A stretch of 64,000 bases of DNA from Achromobacter anxifer (GCF_903652925.1 NZ_CAHLAR010000005.1:248001-312000), one strand, 5' to 3'. Positions 54,824-63,233 are shown, counted from the stretch's first letter. Notes: generated by a model not told the origin, from the letters alone. Numbers and translations are program-made.

Positions 54824-56968
54824 ATGACCACCAAGATTTTCCAGCTCGGCGCGCTCGCTCTCGCCGTGCAGCCGCTGGCCGTCGCCGCCGCAGCGGCACC
54901 GGCGCCTGTTCACCACCTGATCGCGATCGACATCTCCGGATCCATGTATTCGGACCTGCCCGAGCTGCGCACCCACCTGAAAAATCGCCTGGCCACCGTC
55001 GTGGGCGAGGCCGACACCGTCTCCATCATCTGGTTCTCCGGCCGCGGCCAGTGCGGCACCCTGGTCAAGGCCATGAAGATCCGCGGCATGGCGGACCTGA
55101 GCGCCCTGCACAAGTCGATCGACCGCTACCTGACCGCCACGGGCCTGACCGGCTTCAAGGAACCCCTGCAAGAAGCCTCCACGCTCGTCGCAGAGCTGCG
55201 CAAGGCGGAGCCGGGCCACCTGGTCAACTTCTTCTTCATGACCGACGGCTACGAGAACCAGAACCCCGAGAAGGACGTTCTGGACCTGTGCTCCTCCCTC
55301 TCCAAGCTGGTCGACAGCGCCGCCGTGGTCGAATACGGCTGGCACTGCAACCGTCCCCTGCTGGCCAAGATGGCCGAGGCACTGGGCGGCAAGCAGATCT
55401 TCTCCGAGGACTTCACCAGCTACGTCGACGCCTTCGAAGGTGCGCTCGGCGGCAGCACCAAGCGCGTGCCCATCAAGCTGGACCAGCCGGCCGTGGGCCC
55501 CGTGTTCGCCCTGGTCGGCACCGACCTGCTCAACTTCACCCCCGATGCCGCCGGCGTCGTGCAAGTACCCGAAGGCCTGTCGGCTCTGAGCTACCAGACC
55601 TCCGCCCCTGGCGAGCCCTTCGCCAAAGTCACCGACAAGCCCGCCGAGGCCTGGGCATTCACTGCTCAGCTGGCAGCCCGCAGCGATGCCAACTCCGTGT
55701 TCGAGGCCCTGGGCGCCCTGGGCGACGTGGCGCTGATCAACCAGTTCACGAACTGCTTCTCCAAGGAAGACTACAGCCGCTTCCAGGAAGCCGCGCTGGC
55801 GGCCGCTGCCGACGTCTCCAAGCGCTACGCCGATGGCTATGACCCCACGGCCGTGCCCAAGGCTGACGCCTACACCGTGCTGCACCTGCTGGGCGAGCTG
55901 ACGAGCTCTGAAGACAACCTGTTCTACCCCTACCACCCCGCCTTCGCCTACGAGCGTATCGGTGCCGCTTCCGAGCAGAAGGAACCAGGCGTCAAGTTCG
56001 TGCCCAAGGACAAGGCCAAGGGCTACCCGGTGTCCAGCGTGGTCTGGAACGAAACGCGTCCGAACGTGAGCATCAAGGTGCAGATCGACGGTACCGTGGC
56101 CCTGCCCGATGACCGCCCGGCCAAGCTGCCCGCGCAAATCGACACCCACATCTTCCGCAACTACACCATCATCCGCGACGGCATCGTTCACAGCCGTACG
56201 CTGCCCGTGTCGCTGGGCAAGGACTCGTTCGACAAGCTCCAGGCTCAAGGGCTGCTCGCCGGCGAAACCTGGGTGGCTGGCAAGGTCTATGCTCTGACGT
56301 TCCCCAAGCTGCCGGTGATCAACCGCAGCATGGTGAGCACCGTGGCCGCCAAGGACACCTTCGCTGCCGTCGTCGCCCTGAATGCCCTCAAGGCTGAAAC
56401 CAAGGTCTTCAACGACTGGCGCAAGCGCATCGCGCCCAAGACCAGCGACCTGTACCTGATGCTGTACGGCGAGGACGCGACCGAGTATCTGAAGGGCCTG
56501 GGCCTGACCACCTTCAACGGCTTCAGCCCGCTGAGCACGACCGTGAAGTCCGGCGACTACTACATCGCTCCCGAGCTGAAGATCGATGTGAAGGGCCTGT
56601 CGTCGCTGCCCAAGGTCGAAGATGTCGAGAAGTCCATCGCCGCGGGCAAGGCCCTCAAGCTGAGCGAGTTCCTGATGGCGCCGGCGATCAAGCGCATCGC
56701 CGACTTCATGGCCTCGCCGATCTACAAGGGCGCGGCCGACGGCACCGCAGTGCTGGCCGCCTGGCTCAAGAGCGAGACCGAAGCACTGGTCAAGAAGACC
56801 CGAGAGGCACAGGAGCTGCTCGCCGGCCAGAAGTTCGCCATCGTGGTGGGCCACGCCTGGTTCTCCGACCTGACCACCATGGGCGAAGGCTCGATGGACA
56901 TCAACGTCGTCGGGTACGGCCCCGTGCCGGTGACGGCCAAGCTCAAGGAAGTGCAGATCGCACTGTAA
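54824..56968 (+). CDS. Secreted VWA-domain protein, highly biased codon use
   Basis: This 714-residue protein has a signal peptide (about residues 1-25, Ala-rich core). A von Willebrand factor A domain with the MIDAS motif D-x-S-G-S (IDISGSM, residues 36-41) follows, with a T/D (MTDGYE) near residue 143. The remaining 500 residues are not recognised and have no membrane anchor. Codons are almost exclusively the C/G-ending major ones, more so than neighbours, suggesting abundant expression. VWA domains bind protein ligands through a metal ion. A role as a secreted binding or pilus-associated protein is possible. ATG 54824 is preferred over TTG 54788. Confidence 0.75.
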   Translation: MTTKIFQLGALALAVQPLAVAAAAAPAPVHHLIAIDISGSMYSDLPELRTHLKNRLATVVGEADTVSIIWFSGRGQCGTLVKAMKIRGMADLSALHKSIDRYLTATGLTGFKEPLQEASTLVAELRKAEPGHLVNFFFMTDGYENQNPEKDVLDLCSSLSKLVDSAAVVEYGWHCNRPLLAKMAEALGGKQIFSEDFTSYVDAFEGALGGSTKRVPIKLDQPAVGPVFALVGTDLLNFTPDAAGVVQVPEGLSALSYQTSAPGEPFAKVTDKPAEAWAFTAQLAARSDANSVFEALGALGDVALINQFTNCFSKEDYSRFQEAALAAAADVSKRYADGYDPTAVPKADAYTVLHLLGELTSSEDNLFYPYHPAFAYERIGAASEQKEPGVKFVPKDKAKGYPVSSVVWNETRPNVSIKVQIDGTVALPDDRPAKLPAQIDTHIFRNYTIIRDGIVHSRTLPVSLGKDSFDKLQAQGLLAGETWVAGKVYALTFPKLPVINRSMVSTVAAKDTFAAVVALNALKAETKVFNDWRKRIAPKTSDLYLMLYGEDATEYLKGLGLTTFNGFSPLSTTVKSGDYYIAPELKIDVKGLSSLPKVEDVEKSIAAGKALKLSEFLMAPAIKRIADFMASPIYKGAADGTAVLAAWLKSETEALVKKTREAQELLAGQKFAIVVGHAWFSDLTTMGEGSMDINVVGYGPVPVTAKLKEVQIAL

Positions 56969-56978
56969 CCCTACGCCC

Positions 56979-57006
56979 GCCGCCCGGAATCTCTGGGCGG
57001 CATTTT
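56979..57006 (+). terminator. Terminator of VWA gene
   Basis: GCCGCCC/GGGCGGC stem and ATTTT. Confidence 0.6.
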
Positions 57007-57030
57007 CTGGCCTCATTGAAAAGACAAACC

Positions 57031-57153
57031 ATGCCGGTCTTTCTCGCTACCTCAGATCTGAATCCCATTCGCCTGCTGCCCGCTTCCGCAGTCCAGGCGG
57101 TGATCGCCAACACCAACACGGTCATCTTCCTCAAGGTGAGGGGCCACGGCTAA
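57031..57153 (+). CDS. Possible 40-residue peptide downstream of the VWA gene
   Basis: ATG 57031 opens a 40-residue frame (MPVFLATSDL...) with mainly C/G-ending codons and a hydrophobic centre (VQAVIANTNTVIFL). Too short to judge on its own; no ribosome site is clear (AAAGACAAACC). Confidence 0.35.
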   Translation: MPVFLATSDLNPIRLLPASAVQAVIANTNTVIFLKVRGHG

Positions 57154-57221
57154 GCGCCACATCACAAAGGTCACTGCCAGCGCGCGGGCCTTCGCGACAG
57201 CTCGCTTTCTACCATATCGAT

Positions 57222-57791
57222 ATGACACAAACGATGACGCGGGGCCTGGCCCCCTTTGCAGACAGCATCATCCAGCCGATGGTGCGAGATCTATTCGCGC
57301 GAGCAGCCGCCGCGCAGGCAGGAGACTATCCACTGGTGATCGTGGAAGGCCCTCCGGGCTCTGGCAAGTCGGTTGTCGTGAACACAGCACTGGCCACGCT
57401 GACGACGGCGTCCAGGAGAGGCCCGCCGCGATTCGATGCTCCTCACCGGGAGGCGCTCGATCTTTCGACTGCTCCTGCATCCAGCCCGTTGGTGATCGAA
57501 GAGCCGATGGGCTACGAACTCGCCAGTATCCAGAATGCGCTCGGCGAACTGAGGTTCCGCGCGGGGATTGGCATGGCTCAGTTGACCGTTCTGACCGTCC
57601 AGAACCTGTCCCACCTGAAATTGGTTGCCGACTACTTGCCATCTACCCTGGTGGTCATCAAGGTGGTCAGGAACCGATCGTTCTCGTTTTCGTATGGGCC
57701 TCGCGATGCTGTATTCGGCGATGAGCCCGGTGTTGTGACTTCGCTCAATGTTGAAAACTTCGACATGATCGGAGCGCTGCTGCGTGGATAA
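57222..57791 (+). CDS. Small P-loop NTPase, paralog of 59274-60011
   Basis: A 189-residue protein: Walker A GPPGSGKS at about residues 43-50; a Walker B-like strand (PLVIEEP) near 90-96; then a sensor strand (LTVLTVQNLSHL). The order and the segment A-LGELRFRAG...LTVLTVQN...LVVIKVVR align with the NTPase at 59274. Possibly related to Zot-like or KAP-type NTPases at the membrane. Overlaps the next gene, a membrane protein. Confidence 0.6.
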   Translation: MTQTMTRGLAPFADSIIQPMVRDLFARAAAAQAGDYPLVIVEGPPGSGKSVVVNTALATLTTASRRGPPRFDAPHREALDLSTAPASSPLVIEEPMGYELASIQNALGELRFRAGIGMAQLTVLTVQNLSHLKLVADYLPSTLVVIKVVRNRSFSFSYGPRDAVFGDEPGVVTSLNVENFDMIGALLRG

Positions 57792-58329
57792 AAGTTCAAT
57801 TCAAAAGACTATTCCCATCGCATGTGCTCCCGCGGAGCCTGCACCCAAAGCGCGCGTGCATTGGGCCCAGCAACTGGCGCAGCGCGCCGTTGTTTTCTCG
57901 GTATTAGCTGGAATTCCCGCCCTGGTGGCCTACGTCGTTATGAGGCTCTACGATCCAACGGAGGCTTTCCTTCCAAGTTGGGCAGTGAACTCAGGACTCG
58001 TTGTATTGATGATGCTTTCAATGGTTATCGGTGTTGCTAAGTGTTCTCCATTATGGGGCCTTTCAGCGATTGCCTTGGGTGGGGTGAGCAGCCTGGCCAT
58101 CCATTTATTCGGGCTTCCAATAGTTACCGCAATAACCCCGGTCGCAGTTTCGGTCATCATCAGTCTCGCGGCATCACATGCGCTACATCAATTCTTCCTT
58201 GACGGGAATCAGACAAAGCCTGGCTCCCCGACCGCTCAGGAGTTGAACCCTCGATGCAGCACCTGCCATGCCCGCGCCATTTGCCCATTGCAACCTGGCG
58301 GCATCGCCGATCAGTACACAGGTAAATAA
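57784..58329 (+). CDS. Membrane protein overlapping the P-loop NTPase gene
   Basis: A 181-residue protein with four hydrophobic helices (about residues 32-55, 65-82, 90-108, 112-132) and a C-terminal cytoplasmic tail holding C-x2-C and a further Cys (CSTCHARAIC), a possible metal site. GTG 57784 overlaps the preceding stop by 8 nt, so it is probably co-translated with the NTPase and may anchor it. Confidence 0.55.
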   Translation: MDKSSIQKTIPIACAPAEPAPKARVHWAQQLAQRAVVFSVLAGIPALVAYVVMRLYDPTEAFLPSWAVNSGLVVLMMLSMVIGVAKCSPLWGLSAIALGGVSSLAIHLFGLPIVTAITPVAVSVIISLAASHALHQFFLDGNQTKPGSPTAQELNPRCSTCHARAICPLQPGGIADQYTGK

Positions 58330-58437
58330 GGTCTCAGAACAGGTGGTTTTTCGGCACTGTGAAATATGCGGATGGTTGTGCGCCGGAAGGCGGGCACAAG
58401 CCAATCACGATCATTGTCGGGAAGTAGAGGAAAGCGT

Positions 58438-58806
58438 ATGACAAATTGCTCCAAATTGAATACATATCGTCTCATCGGGCTAAGCGTATGTGGACCATTC
58501 TGGCCCATGTGTTCTGCTTTAACGCTGGGCTTGGTGATGGGTGCCGGCTACTTAGTAGGTGTCGTCTATTTCGGTGGTAACCAGAATGGACTGCGCGGGA
58601 GCTGGTTCAGCTCAATACTAGGAATTCCATTTGCATTCTTTTCCCCGGCACTTGTTGGTATTGCGCACACAGCATTAGTGCGTAAGCAATACGGTAGGGA
58701 AGTCAGTGCAGCACTCCTTGCAAGATTTGCCAAGTTGAAAGATGGTGAAGCACCGAATTTTTCTCTGTCCGATTTGATTAGTGACGTGCGTCGAGCCGCG
58801 AAGTGA
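58438..58806 (+). CDS. Small two-helix membrane protein
   Basis: A 122-residue protein with membrane helices near residues 15-42 and 60-78 and a charged C-terminal helix. GAGGAAAGC ribosome site before ATG 58438. Function unknown. Confidence 0.55.
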   Translation: MTNCSKLNTYRLIGLSVCGPFWPMCSALTLGLVMGAGYLVGVVYFGGNQNGLRGSWFSSILGIPFAFFSPALVGIAHTALVRKQYGREVSAALLARFAKLKDGEAPNFSLSDLISDVRRAAK

Positions 58807-58935
58807 AGGAAAGCATGAAATTCGCCAAGCTGCTTGGTGACTCAGGCAGGGAATACTTTTCATGCCTGTGTTTGGTTCTATGCGCGATTTGTTATGCACT
58901 ATAAACCAGCGAATCCGCAACTCGTAGGAAACTAT

Positions 58936-59241
58936 ATGAATCTCAAGCAGCTGCACGAATGGGTCGGCAAGCTCCTCGAAGCTGGAGTTGATCCGCAACT
59001 CGCTGTGACGTGTCTGGTGGACGGATGGCCCTGTGAGGTGTCGGATGCGGCCTTGGCAACTGGAGGATTTAAGGGTGACCCAGCACCGCAAATGATAGCC
59101 TTCAGGCCGTCGTCAGGCCATACGCTCGTACTGGTGCCCATCGGCCAAGATCAGTGCGAATTGTTCAACCAGAGCGAAACAGGGCTCCCCCCGAGCCACC
59201 TCGAATGCGATCTCCCTGTCGAGTACCCATCCTCGGTCTAA
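58936..59241 (+). CDS. Hypothetical protein
   Basis: A 101-residue soluble acidic protein. ATG 58936 follows TAGGAAAC; an in-frame GTG at 58834 would add 34 residues without a better ribosome site. N-terminal helices (LHEWVGKLLEAGVD) then beta-rich part. No family recognised. Confidence 0.5.
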   Translation: MNLKQLHEWVGKLLEAGVDPQLAVTCLVDGWPCEVSDAALATGGFKGDPAPQMIAFRPSSGHTLVLVPIGQDQCELFNQSETGLPPSHLECDLPVEYPSSV

Positions 59242-59273
59242 CCATCTAGCCTCTATTGTTATCAAGCCGTTAT

Positions 59274-60011
59274 ATGCAGCAAAACTCTATCAATCCCTTC
59301 GATTGTGGGCACGAAAATTCCGAGTCTGGTGCGGTGGCCGACGTCCAAGCAATAATGTCCAACACGAACACGCACGCCATCATGAAGCCGGGTTCGGTGA
59401 CGGTAATTGATGTGGCCCCGCCGCACCTTCGCCTGAAGGACCTTTTGGTCGAGGATGTGCCGGACGATAGCGATCGCCCCCAATTTGCCGCGGTTCTCGT
59501 GACCGGCTGGCCGGGTTCTGGCAAGAGCTACACCATCGCGAACGTCCTGCACGATTGGCCAGGAACCGTCCATTTCGCATCGCCACCGCCGGCCGGCAGT
59601 CCCACACCAGGCTATCTCGACCTCACTGGTGCGCAAGCGGAAATGGCCGAAATCGTGGTGATTGATGAAGTCTGGCAGTTCGACGCTGCAAGCGTTACTG
59701 CTGGTCTTCGCGCGCTCAAGCTCAGGGCGCAGGAGCGTCAAGTCCTGGTGATTATGATCAGCCAGGCGGCGCGTGACCTTAATCCGATTATTGACGCTCT
59801 GCCTGAAGAGCTGGTCCTCATCGAGATCGAGTACCGAGCAGCGCCGCGCGTATTCGTGGGCGCTACCGCGGCCGTGCTGGATCCAACTCGCAAGCATGAG
59901 CTTTATGTGGTTCCGCGTCATGACTGCGCAGCTGATGGAGAGGCCGCTGGGCACGAAGGTGTGCCCGCGCCAGCGCAGCAGGATGGTCGTGCCGATCAAG
60001 AAAGGTTCTGA
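59274..60011 (+). CDS. P-loop NTPase (Zot-like), paralog of 57222-57791
   Basis: A 245-residue protein with Walker A GWPGSGKSY near residue 80, Walker B IVVIDEVW near 130 and a polar sensor strand (VIMISQAARD). The compact layout resembles Zot-domain ATPases of filamentous phages and other small NTPases. A disordered N-terminus of about 60 residues precedes it. ATG 59274 has no ribosome site; internal ATG 59355 is an alternative start. Confidence 0.6.
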   Translation: MQQNSINPFDCGHENSESGAVADVQAIMSNTNTHAIMKPGSVTVIDVAPPHLRLKDLLVEDVPDDSDRPQFAAVLVTGWPGSGKSYTIANVLHDWPGTVHFASPPPAGSPTPGYLDLTGAQAEMAEIVVIDEVWQFDAASVTAGLRALKLRAQERQVLVIMISQAARDLNPIIDALPEELVLIEIEYRAAPRVFVGATAAVLDPTRKHELYVVPRHDCAADGEAAGHEGVPAPAQQDGRADQERF

Positions 60012-60012
60012 T

Positions 60013-60438
60013 ATGCCCAGTGCTGTGCTCCAGGGGCTGAACTCTGCTCCCACGTTCGCCGTGATCGAAGCCGGCGAGCGCATCGCTTTATCCAGCCTGG
60101 AAGAGAACGCCAGGTACGCGGCGCACGTAGTACCGCATGCGCAGGTTGTCGAGTGCGTTCTCGTGCCCGGAACCATGTCCCCGGCTGGCATCCAGTTCTG
60201 GGGGGTTTTCCACAACCCCTGCATCCACGAAAGCGCTCCTGCCTTGGTCAGCCTGCACCCGACTAAAGCGTCGGCCTGGCGGGCGAAACACCGGGCCGAC
60301 TACCTTGCGTGGGAGGAGGCCCAGCGAGAAGGGCGGACTCGCTCGAAAGACATGCCTCTGAAAGGAAAGGACCGGTACTGGCGCCGGCCAGATCCCTTTG
60401 AGCGTTCAAGCATTGGCCCCGTGCCGCTGAAGGATTGA
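60013..60438 (+). CDS. Hypothetical protein
   Basis: A 141-residue protein whose ATG lies one base after the NTPase stop. Its N-terminal half is compact (LSSLEENARYAAHVVPH). The C-terminal 50 residues are strongly basic. Co-transcribed with the NTPase. No family recognised. Confidence 0.55.
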   Translation: MPSAVLQGLNSAPTFAVIEAGERIALSSLEENARYAAHVVPHAQVVECVLVPGTMSPAGIQFWGVFHNPCIHESAPALVSLHPTKASAWRAKHRADYLAWEEAQREGRTRSKDMPLKGKDRYWRRPDPFERSSIGPVPLKD

Positions 60439-60443
60439 CTTAG

Positions 60444-60722
60444 ATGGACAGTCTGCGATCTATGCTGAGCAATCTGTTCAATTGGCGCAAGCATCCCTCA
60501 CGGGTCTTCTTCTTTGCATTGCCTTTGTTCGTGCTTGGCTTCGGCAGCCTGGTGCTGCTCGCCGGCTTCCAGTGGTACCTCAACGACAAGCCCGGGTATG
60601 CGGTCATCGTGGCGGTTGCTGTGGTCGTGCTCGTCGTAGCGTTGATGCCGGCCTACCGTATGCACAGGACCTTTGCTCGATTGGATGCTCACGCTGCGAC
60701 AAGCACCTCGCAGCAGCAATGA
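60444..60722 (+). CDS. Small two-helix membrane protein
   Basis: A 92-residue protein with helices at about 22-44 and 52-72 and a short tail. It follows the previous gene by 5 nt. Function unknown. Confidence 0.6.
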   Translation: MDSLRSMLSNLFNWRKHPSRVFFFALPLFVLGFGSLVLLAGFQWYLNDKPGYAVIVAVAVVVLVVALMPAYRMHRTFARLDAHAATSTSQQQ

Positions 60723-60732
60723 GACACGTCGC

Positions 60733-60762
60733 TGGACAGGCTGACCAGGTGCGGGGTATCGT
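60733..60762 (+). promoter_or_regulatory. Possible promoter giving leaderless GTG start
   Basis: TGGACA, 18 bp, TATCGT, then 6 nt to GTG 60769. Weaker -10 than the others. Confidence 0.3.
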
Positions 60763-60768
60763 GCCGGC

Positions 60769-61164
60769 GTGACTGCTTCTCTCCAATCCCTCCCCGACTG
60801 GCTATCGGCTGTCGATCCGCTTCCGCTGGAATGCGACGGAGCGTCGCGCTTGGTATCGGCAATGCTCTTGCGAGATGGCATTCCGCACCAGGTACATGTT
60901 GGGTCATTACACGTGGCGGAGGCCGGGATGATCCGACTGCATTGGTGGGTCGTGCTTGAGGATGGGCGGCACTGCGATTTCCGTGCGCGGATGTGGCTTG
61001 GCGCCGCTGCCGGCGTGCCGCATGGAGTGTTTGTGCCTAACGCCGATCAGGTGTACGTCAGCCAGTCAATTCTACGGCCGGACCAGGTGGCGATACCGGC
61101 AGATCTCTTTGGTCTGATGACTGGGGTCGATTTCGACAAAATGCCGAGACTGTCGCAGGCTTAG
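60769..61164 (+). CDS. Hypothetical protein
   Basis: A 131-residue protein starting at GTG 60769. The segment LHWWVVLEDGRHCDFRARMWLG resembles the His-x-Trp region of small transglutaminase-like proteins on plasmids, with Cys-rich or catalytic features incomplete. Ends with TAG. Confidence 0.5.
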   Translation: MTASLQSLPDWLSAVDPLPLECDGASRLVSAMLLRDGIPHQVHVGSLHVAEAGMIRLHWWVVLEDGRHCDFRARMWLGAAAGVPHGVFVPNADQVYVSQSILRPDQVAIPADLFGLMTGVDFDKMPRLSQA

Positions 61165-61221
61165 TCGCCGAGCTGTGGCGCGGCCAGACCTCAAGGCGAT
61201 ACCAGCAGGCCGAGGTGTTCG

Positions 61222-61250
61222 TGGGCGAATGGCGCCAAAACAGGTATACT
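61222..61250 (+). promoter_or_regulatory. Promoter giving a leaderless mRNA
   Basis: TGGGCG, 17 bp spacer, TATACT, then 6 nt to ATG 61257. Confidence 0.7.
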
Positions 61251-61256
61251 GCGCTT

Positions 61257-62030
61257 ATGGAATTGCCAATTGCCCATCTTCAGCGCACCACTTCCGAACA
61301 AGCGGTGCAATTGACGGCCGATCAGAAGGCCGTGCTTCTCAAACAGCTTGGAACGACGAGCTTGATGCTCAAGACGCTGTACCAGCAGCTCCACACCGAT
61401 TCGCTGACCGATGGATTTACGGTGACCAGCCTTGGTCTGCTCGAGCAGCAAATCCGGGATCTTTCCAAGGCTACAGGTGTACCGTGTGAGAGCGCTGCCG
61501 AGCTCGAAGAGCGGACCGCTCGAATGCGCGCCGCAAATCGTCGCGTTCGTGAGCTTGAATCCCAGATAGGAACTCAGGCAGCACAGGCTGATGTGTCTCT
61601 CGGGGTGAGGGCGATCAGCGAAGCCTTTCGCCGCTGGTGGAAGGTGCGGGGTTTTGGGCATGCATCGAATGTGCGATTCGATGACTACGGCAACCTGCAC
61701 GCCGAGCTCTCGGGCAATCTTTTCCCACCGGGCGGACTGATGTCGGATACGCCGGTCACCGATGAATTGAATGCTGCACAGTGGTACCAGAGTCTTCAGG
61801 ATCGCGGATTCCAGATCGGGACTAAAGGCTATGGTGATGAGGGCGTCATCGACTGTCCCCAGACGCGCGCTGCGCTTGCGGCGCTCTTTTCGGAGATCCC
61901 GTCCCTCCTGATTTGTGAGGTTCGTACCGCTTGCAATAAGGAGAAAAAATTCAAACTCCGGCAGATCGATGTACTTGTCCGTGAGCCACGTCAGGTTCTG
62001 GATATCGCCCCGAAAGGCGGTGATCTGTGA
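61257..62030 (+). CDS. Hypothetical protein with coiled-coil centre
   Basis: A 257-residue protein. The first 115 residues are helical with a coiled-coil segment (ELEERTARMRAANRRVRELESQ). The C-terminal half is alpha/beta with a Trp-rich block (FRRWWKVRGFG). Translation starts at a leaderless ATG. The following gene overlaps by 4 nt. Confidence 0.6.
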   Translation: MELPIAHLQRTTSEQAVQLTADQKAVLLKQLGTTSLMLKTLYQQLHTDSLTDGFTVTSLGLLEQQIRDLSKATGVPCESAAELEERTARMRAANRRVRELESQIGTQAAQADVSLGVRAISEAFRRWWKVRGFGHASNVRFDDYGNLHAELSGNLFPPGGLMSDTPVTDELNAAQWYQSLQDRGFQIGTKGYGDEGVIDCPQTRAALAALFSEIPSLLICEVRTACNKEKKFKLRQIDVLVREPRQVLDIAPKGGDL

Positions 62031-62587
62031 TCCGTTTCGTAGCAAGCAAACATCTGGGCGCCGGCCTGCAAGCATTGCGCCATGCCCGGGCCATGTTTCG
62101 AATGACACCGGAGCAGTGGCTCGCGGCCGACCACCGCGGCTTGCAAACAGTCCTGTCGCCCGCCGCGGTGCACGATGCGTCGATCGCACTCCCGGTGCTG
62201 GCGGGCGTGGGCCTGGCCTTCTGGGCGTTGGCCTCCGCGTTCCCGGAAGGCACCACTATCTTCGGCATCATTTCGCTCATCCTGGCCATGACCCAGTGGG
62301 AGCGGCTGACTTGCGTCATCCGTGACGCTCAGGCCTGGCTGGAGCCGGTGCCCTTGGAGCCGACGCTGTGTGCCCGCGCGGTAGCCCAACTGCGGATCCC
62401 TGCTGTGCGCAGCTATCGCGACCAGGTGCTCGCCGGCGGCCGCAGCCTGAATGGCGGAGACCTGGCAATGATGGCGCGCATCGGCGCCGAGCACGCCATC
62501 CTGGATGACGGTTTGCTGCCGGTGGATCGTGCTCCTTCCGAGCGAACGGTCGACCGTGATTATCGTACCCTGCACGGGTTGGATTGA
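62027..62587 (+). CDS. Membrane protein, distant member of the 52344-54524 family
   Basis: A 186-residue protein starting at GTG 62027, overlapping the previous stop. Two membrane helices (about 60-82 and 84-102) are followed by RSYRDQVLAGGRSLNGGDLA and RDYRTLHGLD, matching the YRDDVL-x-x-GRE...CRRLHGLP end of the tandem family 8 kb upstream. The N-terminal FL-x-x-x-PLP start is missing. Function unknown. Confidence 0.55.
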   Translation: MIRFVASKHLGAGLQALRHARAMFRMTPEQWLAADHRGLQTVLSPAAVHDASIALPVLAGVGLAFWALASAFPEGTTIFGIISLILAMTQWERLTCVIRDAQAWLEPVPLEPTLCARAVAQLRIPAVRSYRDQVLAGGRSLNGGDLAMMARIGAEHAILDDGLLPVDRAPSERTVDRDYRTLHGLD

Positions 62588-62598
62588 AAGGGCATTGC

Positions 62599-63126
62599 AT
62601 GTTGATGGTGTTGAAGGCGATCAAGTTCGCGGACAAGTGCCACCGTGGCCAGAAGCGTAAGGGCAATGGACTACCCTACGTGACCCACCCTGTGGCCGTC
62701 AGCTATCTGCTGGCCAAGTACAAGGTGTCCAAGCACCTGGAGGAGCTGATCGTCGCGGCGATCCTCCACGACGTCATGGAAGACTGCGGCGTGTCGTTCC
62801 TTACCATCGCGCGCATGTTCTCGCCGCTAGTGGCGTCCCTGGTGCAGGAGCTGACCAACGATCCAAAGGAAATTGCCCGGATCGGCAAGCTCGAGTACCA
62901 GACCAACAAGATGGTCGGAATGTCCAGCTGGGGCCTGGTGATCAAGCTGGTCGACCGGCTGCACAACATCAGCGACAAGCCCACGGGCAAGATGGTCGGT
63001 GACACGCTGACCCTTATGGCGCGCCTGCGCGACCGGCGCAAGCTCACGAAGACGCAGCTGCGCATCGTCGCGGATATCGAGGCTGCCTGTGTGGCCGCAT
63101 CCGAGGTGGTGATGGCGGGCGGCTGA
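62599..63126 (+). CDS. Single-domain HD (p)ppGpp hydrolase-like protein
   Basis: A 175-residue protein matching the RelA/SpoT HD domain: RGQKRK near 16-21, His30 in VTHP, HD at 57-58, ED at 61-62 and KLVDRLHNI near residue 120 with the Asn/Asp pair. There is no synthetase, TGS or ACT domain, so it resembles small alarmone hydrolases (Mesh1/SAH). It would lower (p)ppGpp levels, an interesting cargo for a mobile element. ATG 62599 follows AAAGGG; TTG 62584 is a weaker start. Confidence 0.75.
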   Translation: MLMVLKAIKFADKCHRGQKRKGNGLPYVTHPVAVSYLLAKYKVSKHLEELIVAAILHDVMEDCGVSFLTIARMFSPLVASLVQELTNDPKEIARIGKLEYQTNKMVGMSSWGLVIKLVDRLHNISDKPTGKMVGDTLTLMARLRDRRKLTKTQLRIVADIEAACVAASEVVMAGG

Positions 63127-63194
63127 CCGCCCGGCATTCGTCCTTTCCTGGTCGCCTGGCCCTAGCTTAGAGCGCCTCTGGCCGTTGGTCCCCT

Positions 63195-63233
63195 AACAAC
63201 AAAACCACAAGCATTGCTTGGGGTTTTGTTGTT
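63195..63233 (+). terminator. Long hairpin overlapping the next promoter
   Basis: AACAACAAAACC pairs with GGTTTTGTTGTT and an inner CAAGC/GCTTG (17 bp in all). The U-rich right arm contains the -35 TTGTTA of the promoter at 63229-63257. Confidence 0.55.

Noticed and set aside
54821-57016. 731-codon open frame on the minus strand opposite the VWA gene
   Set aside because: It mirrors a gene with extreme C/G-ending codon bias, which removes stops from the antisense frame. The plus-strand frame has a signal peptide and a MIDAS motif; the minus frame has no promoter and no recognisable protein features.
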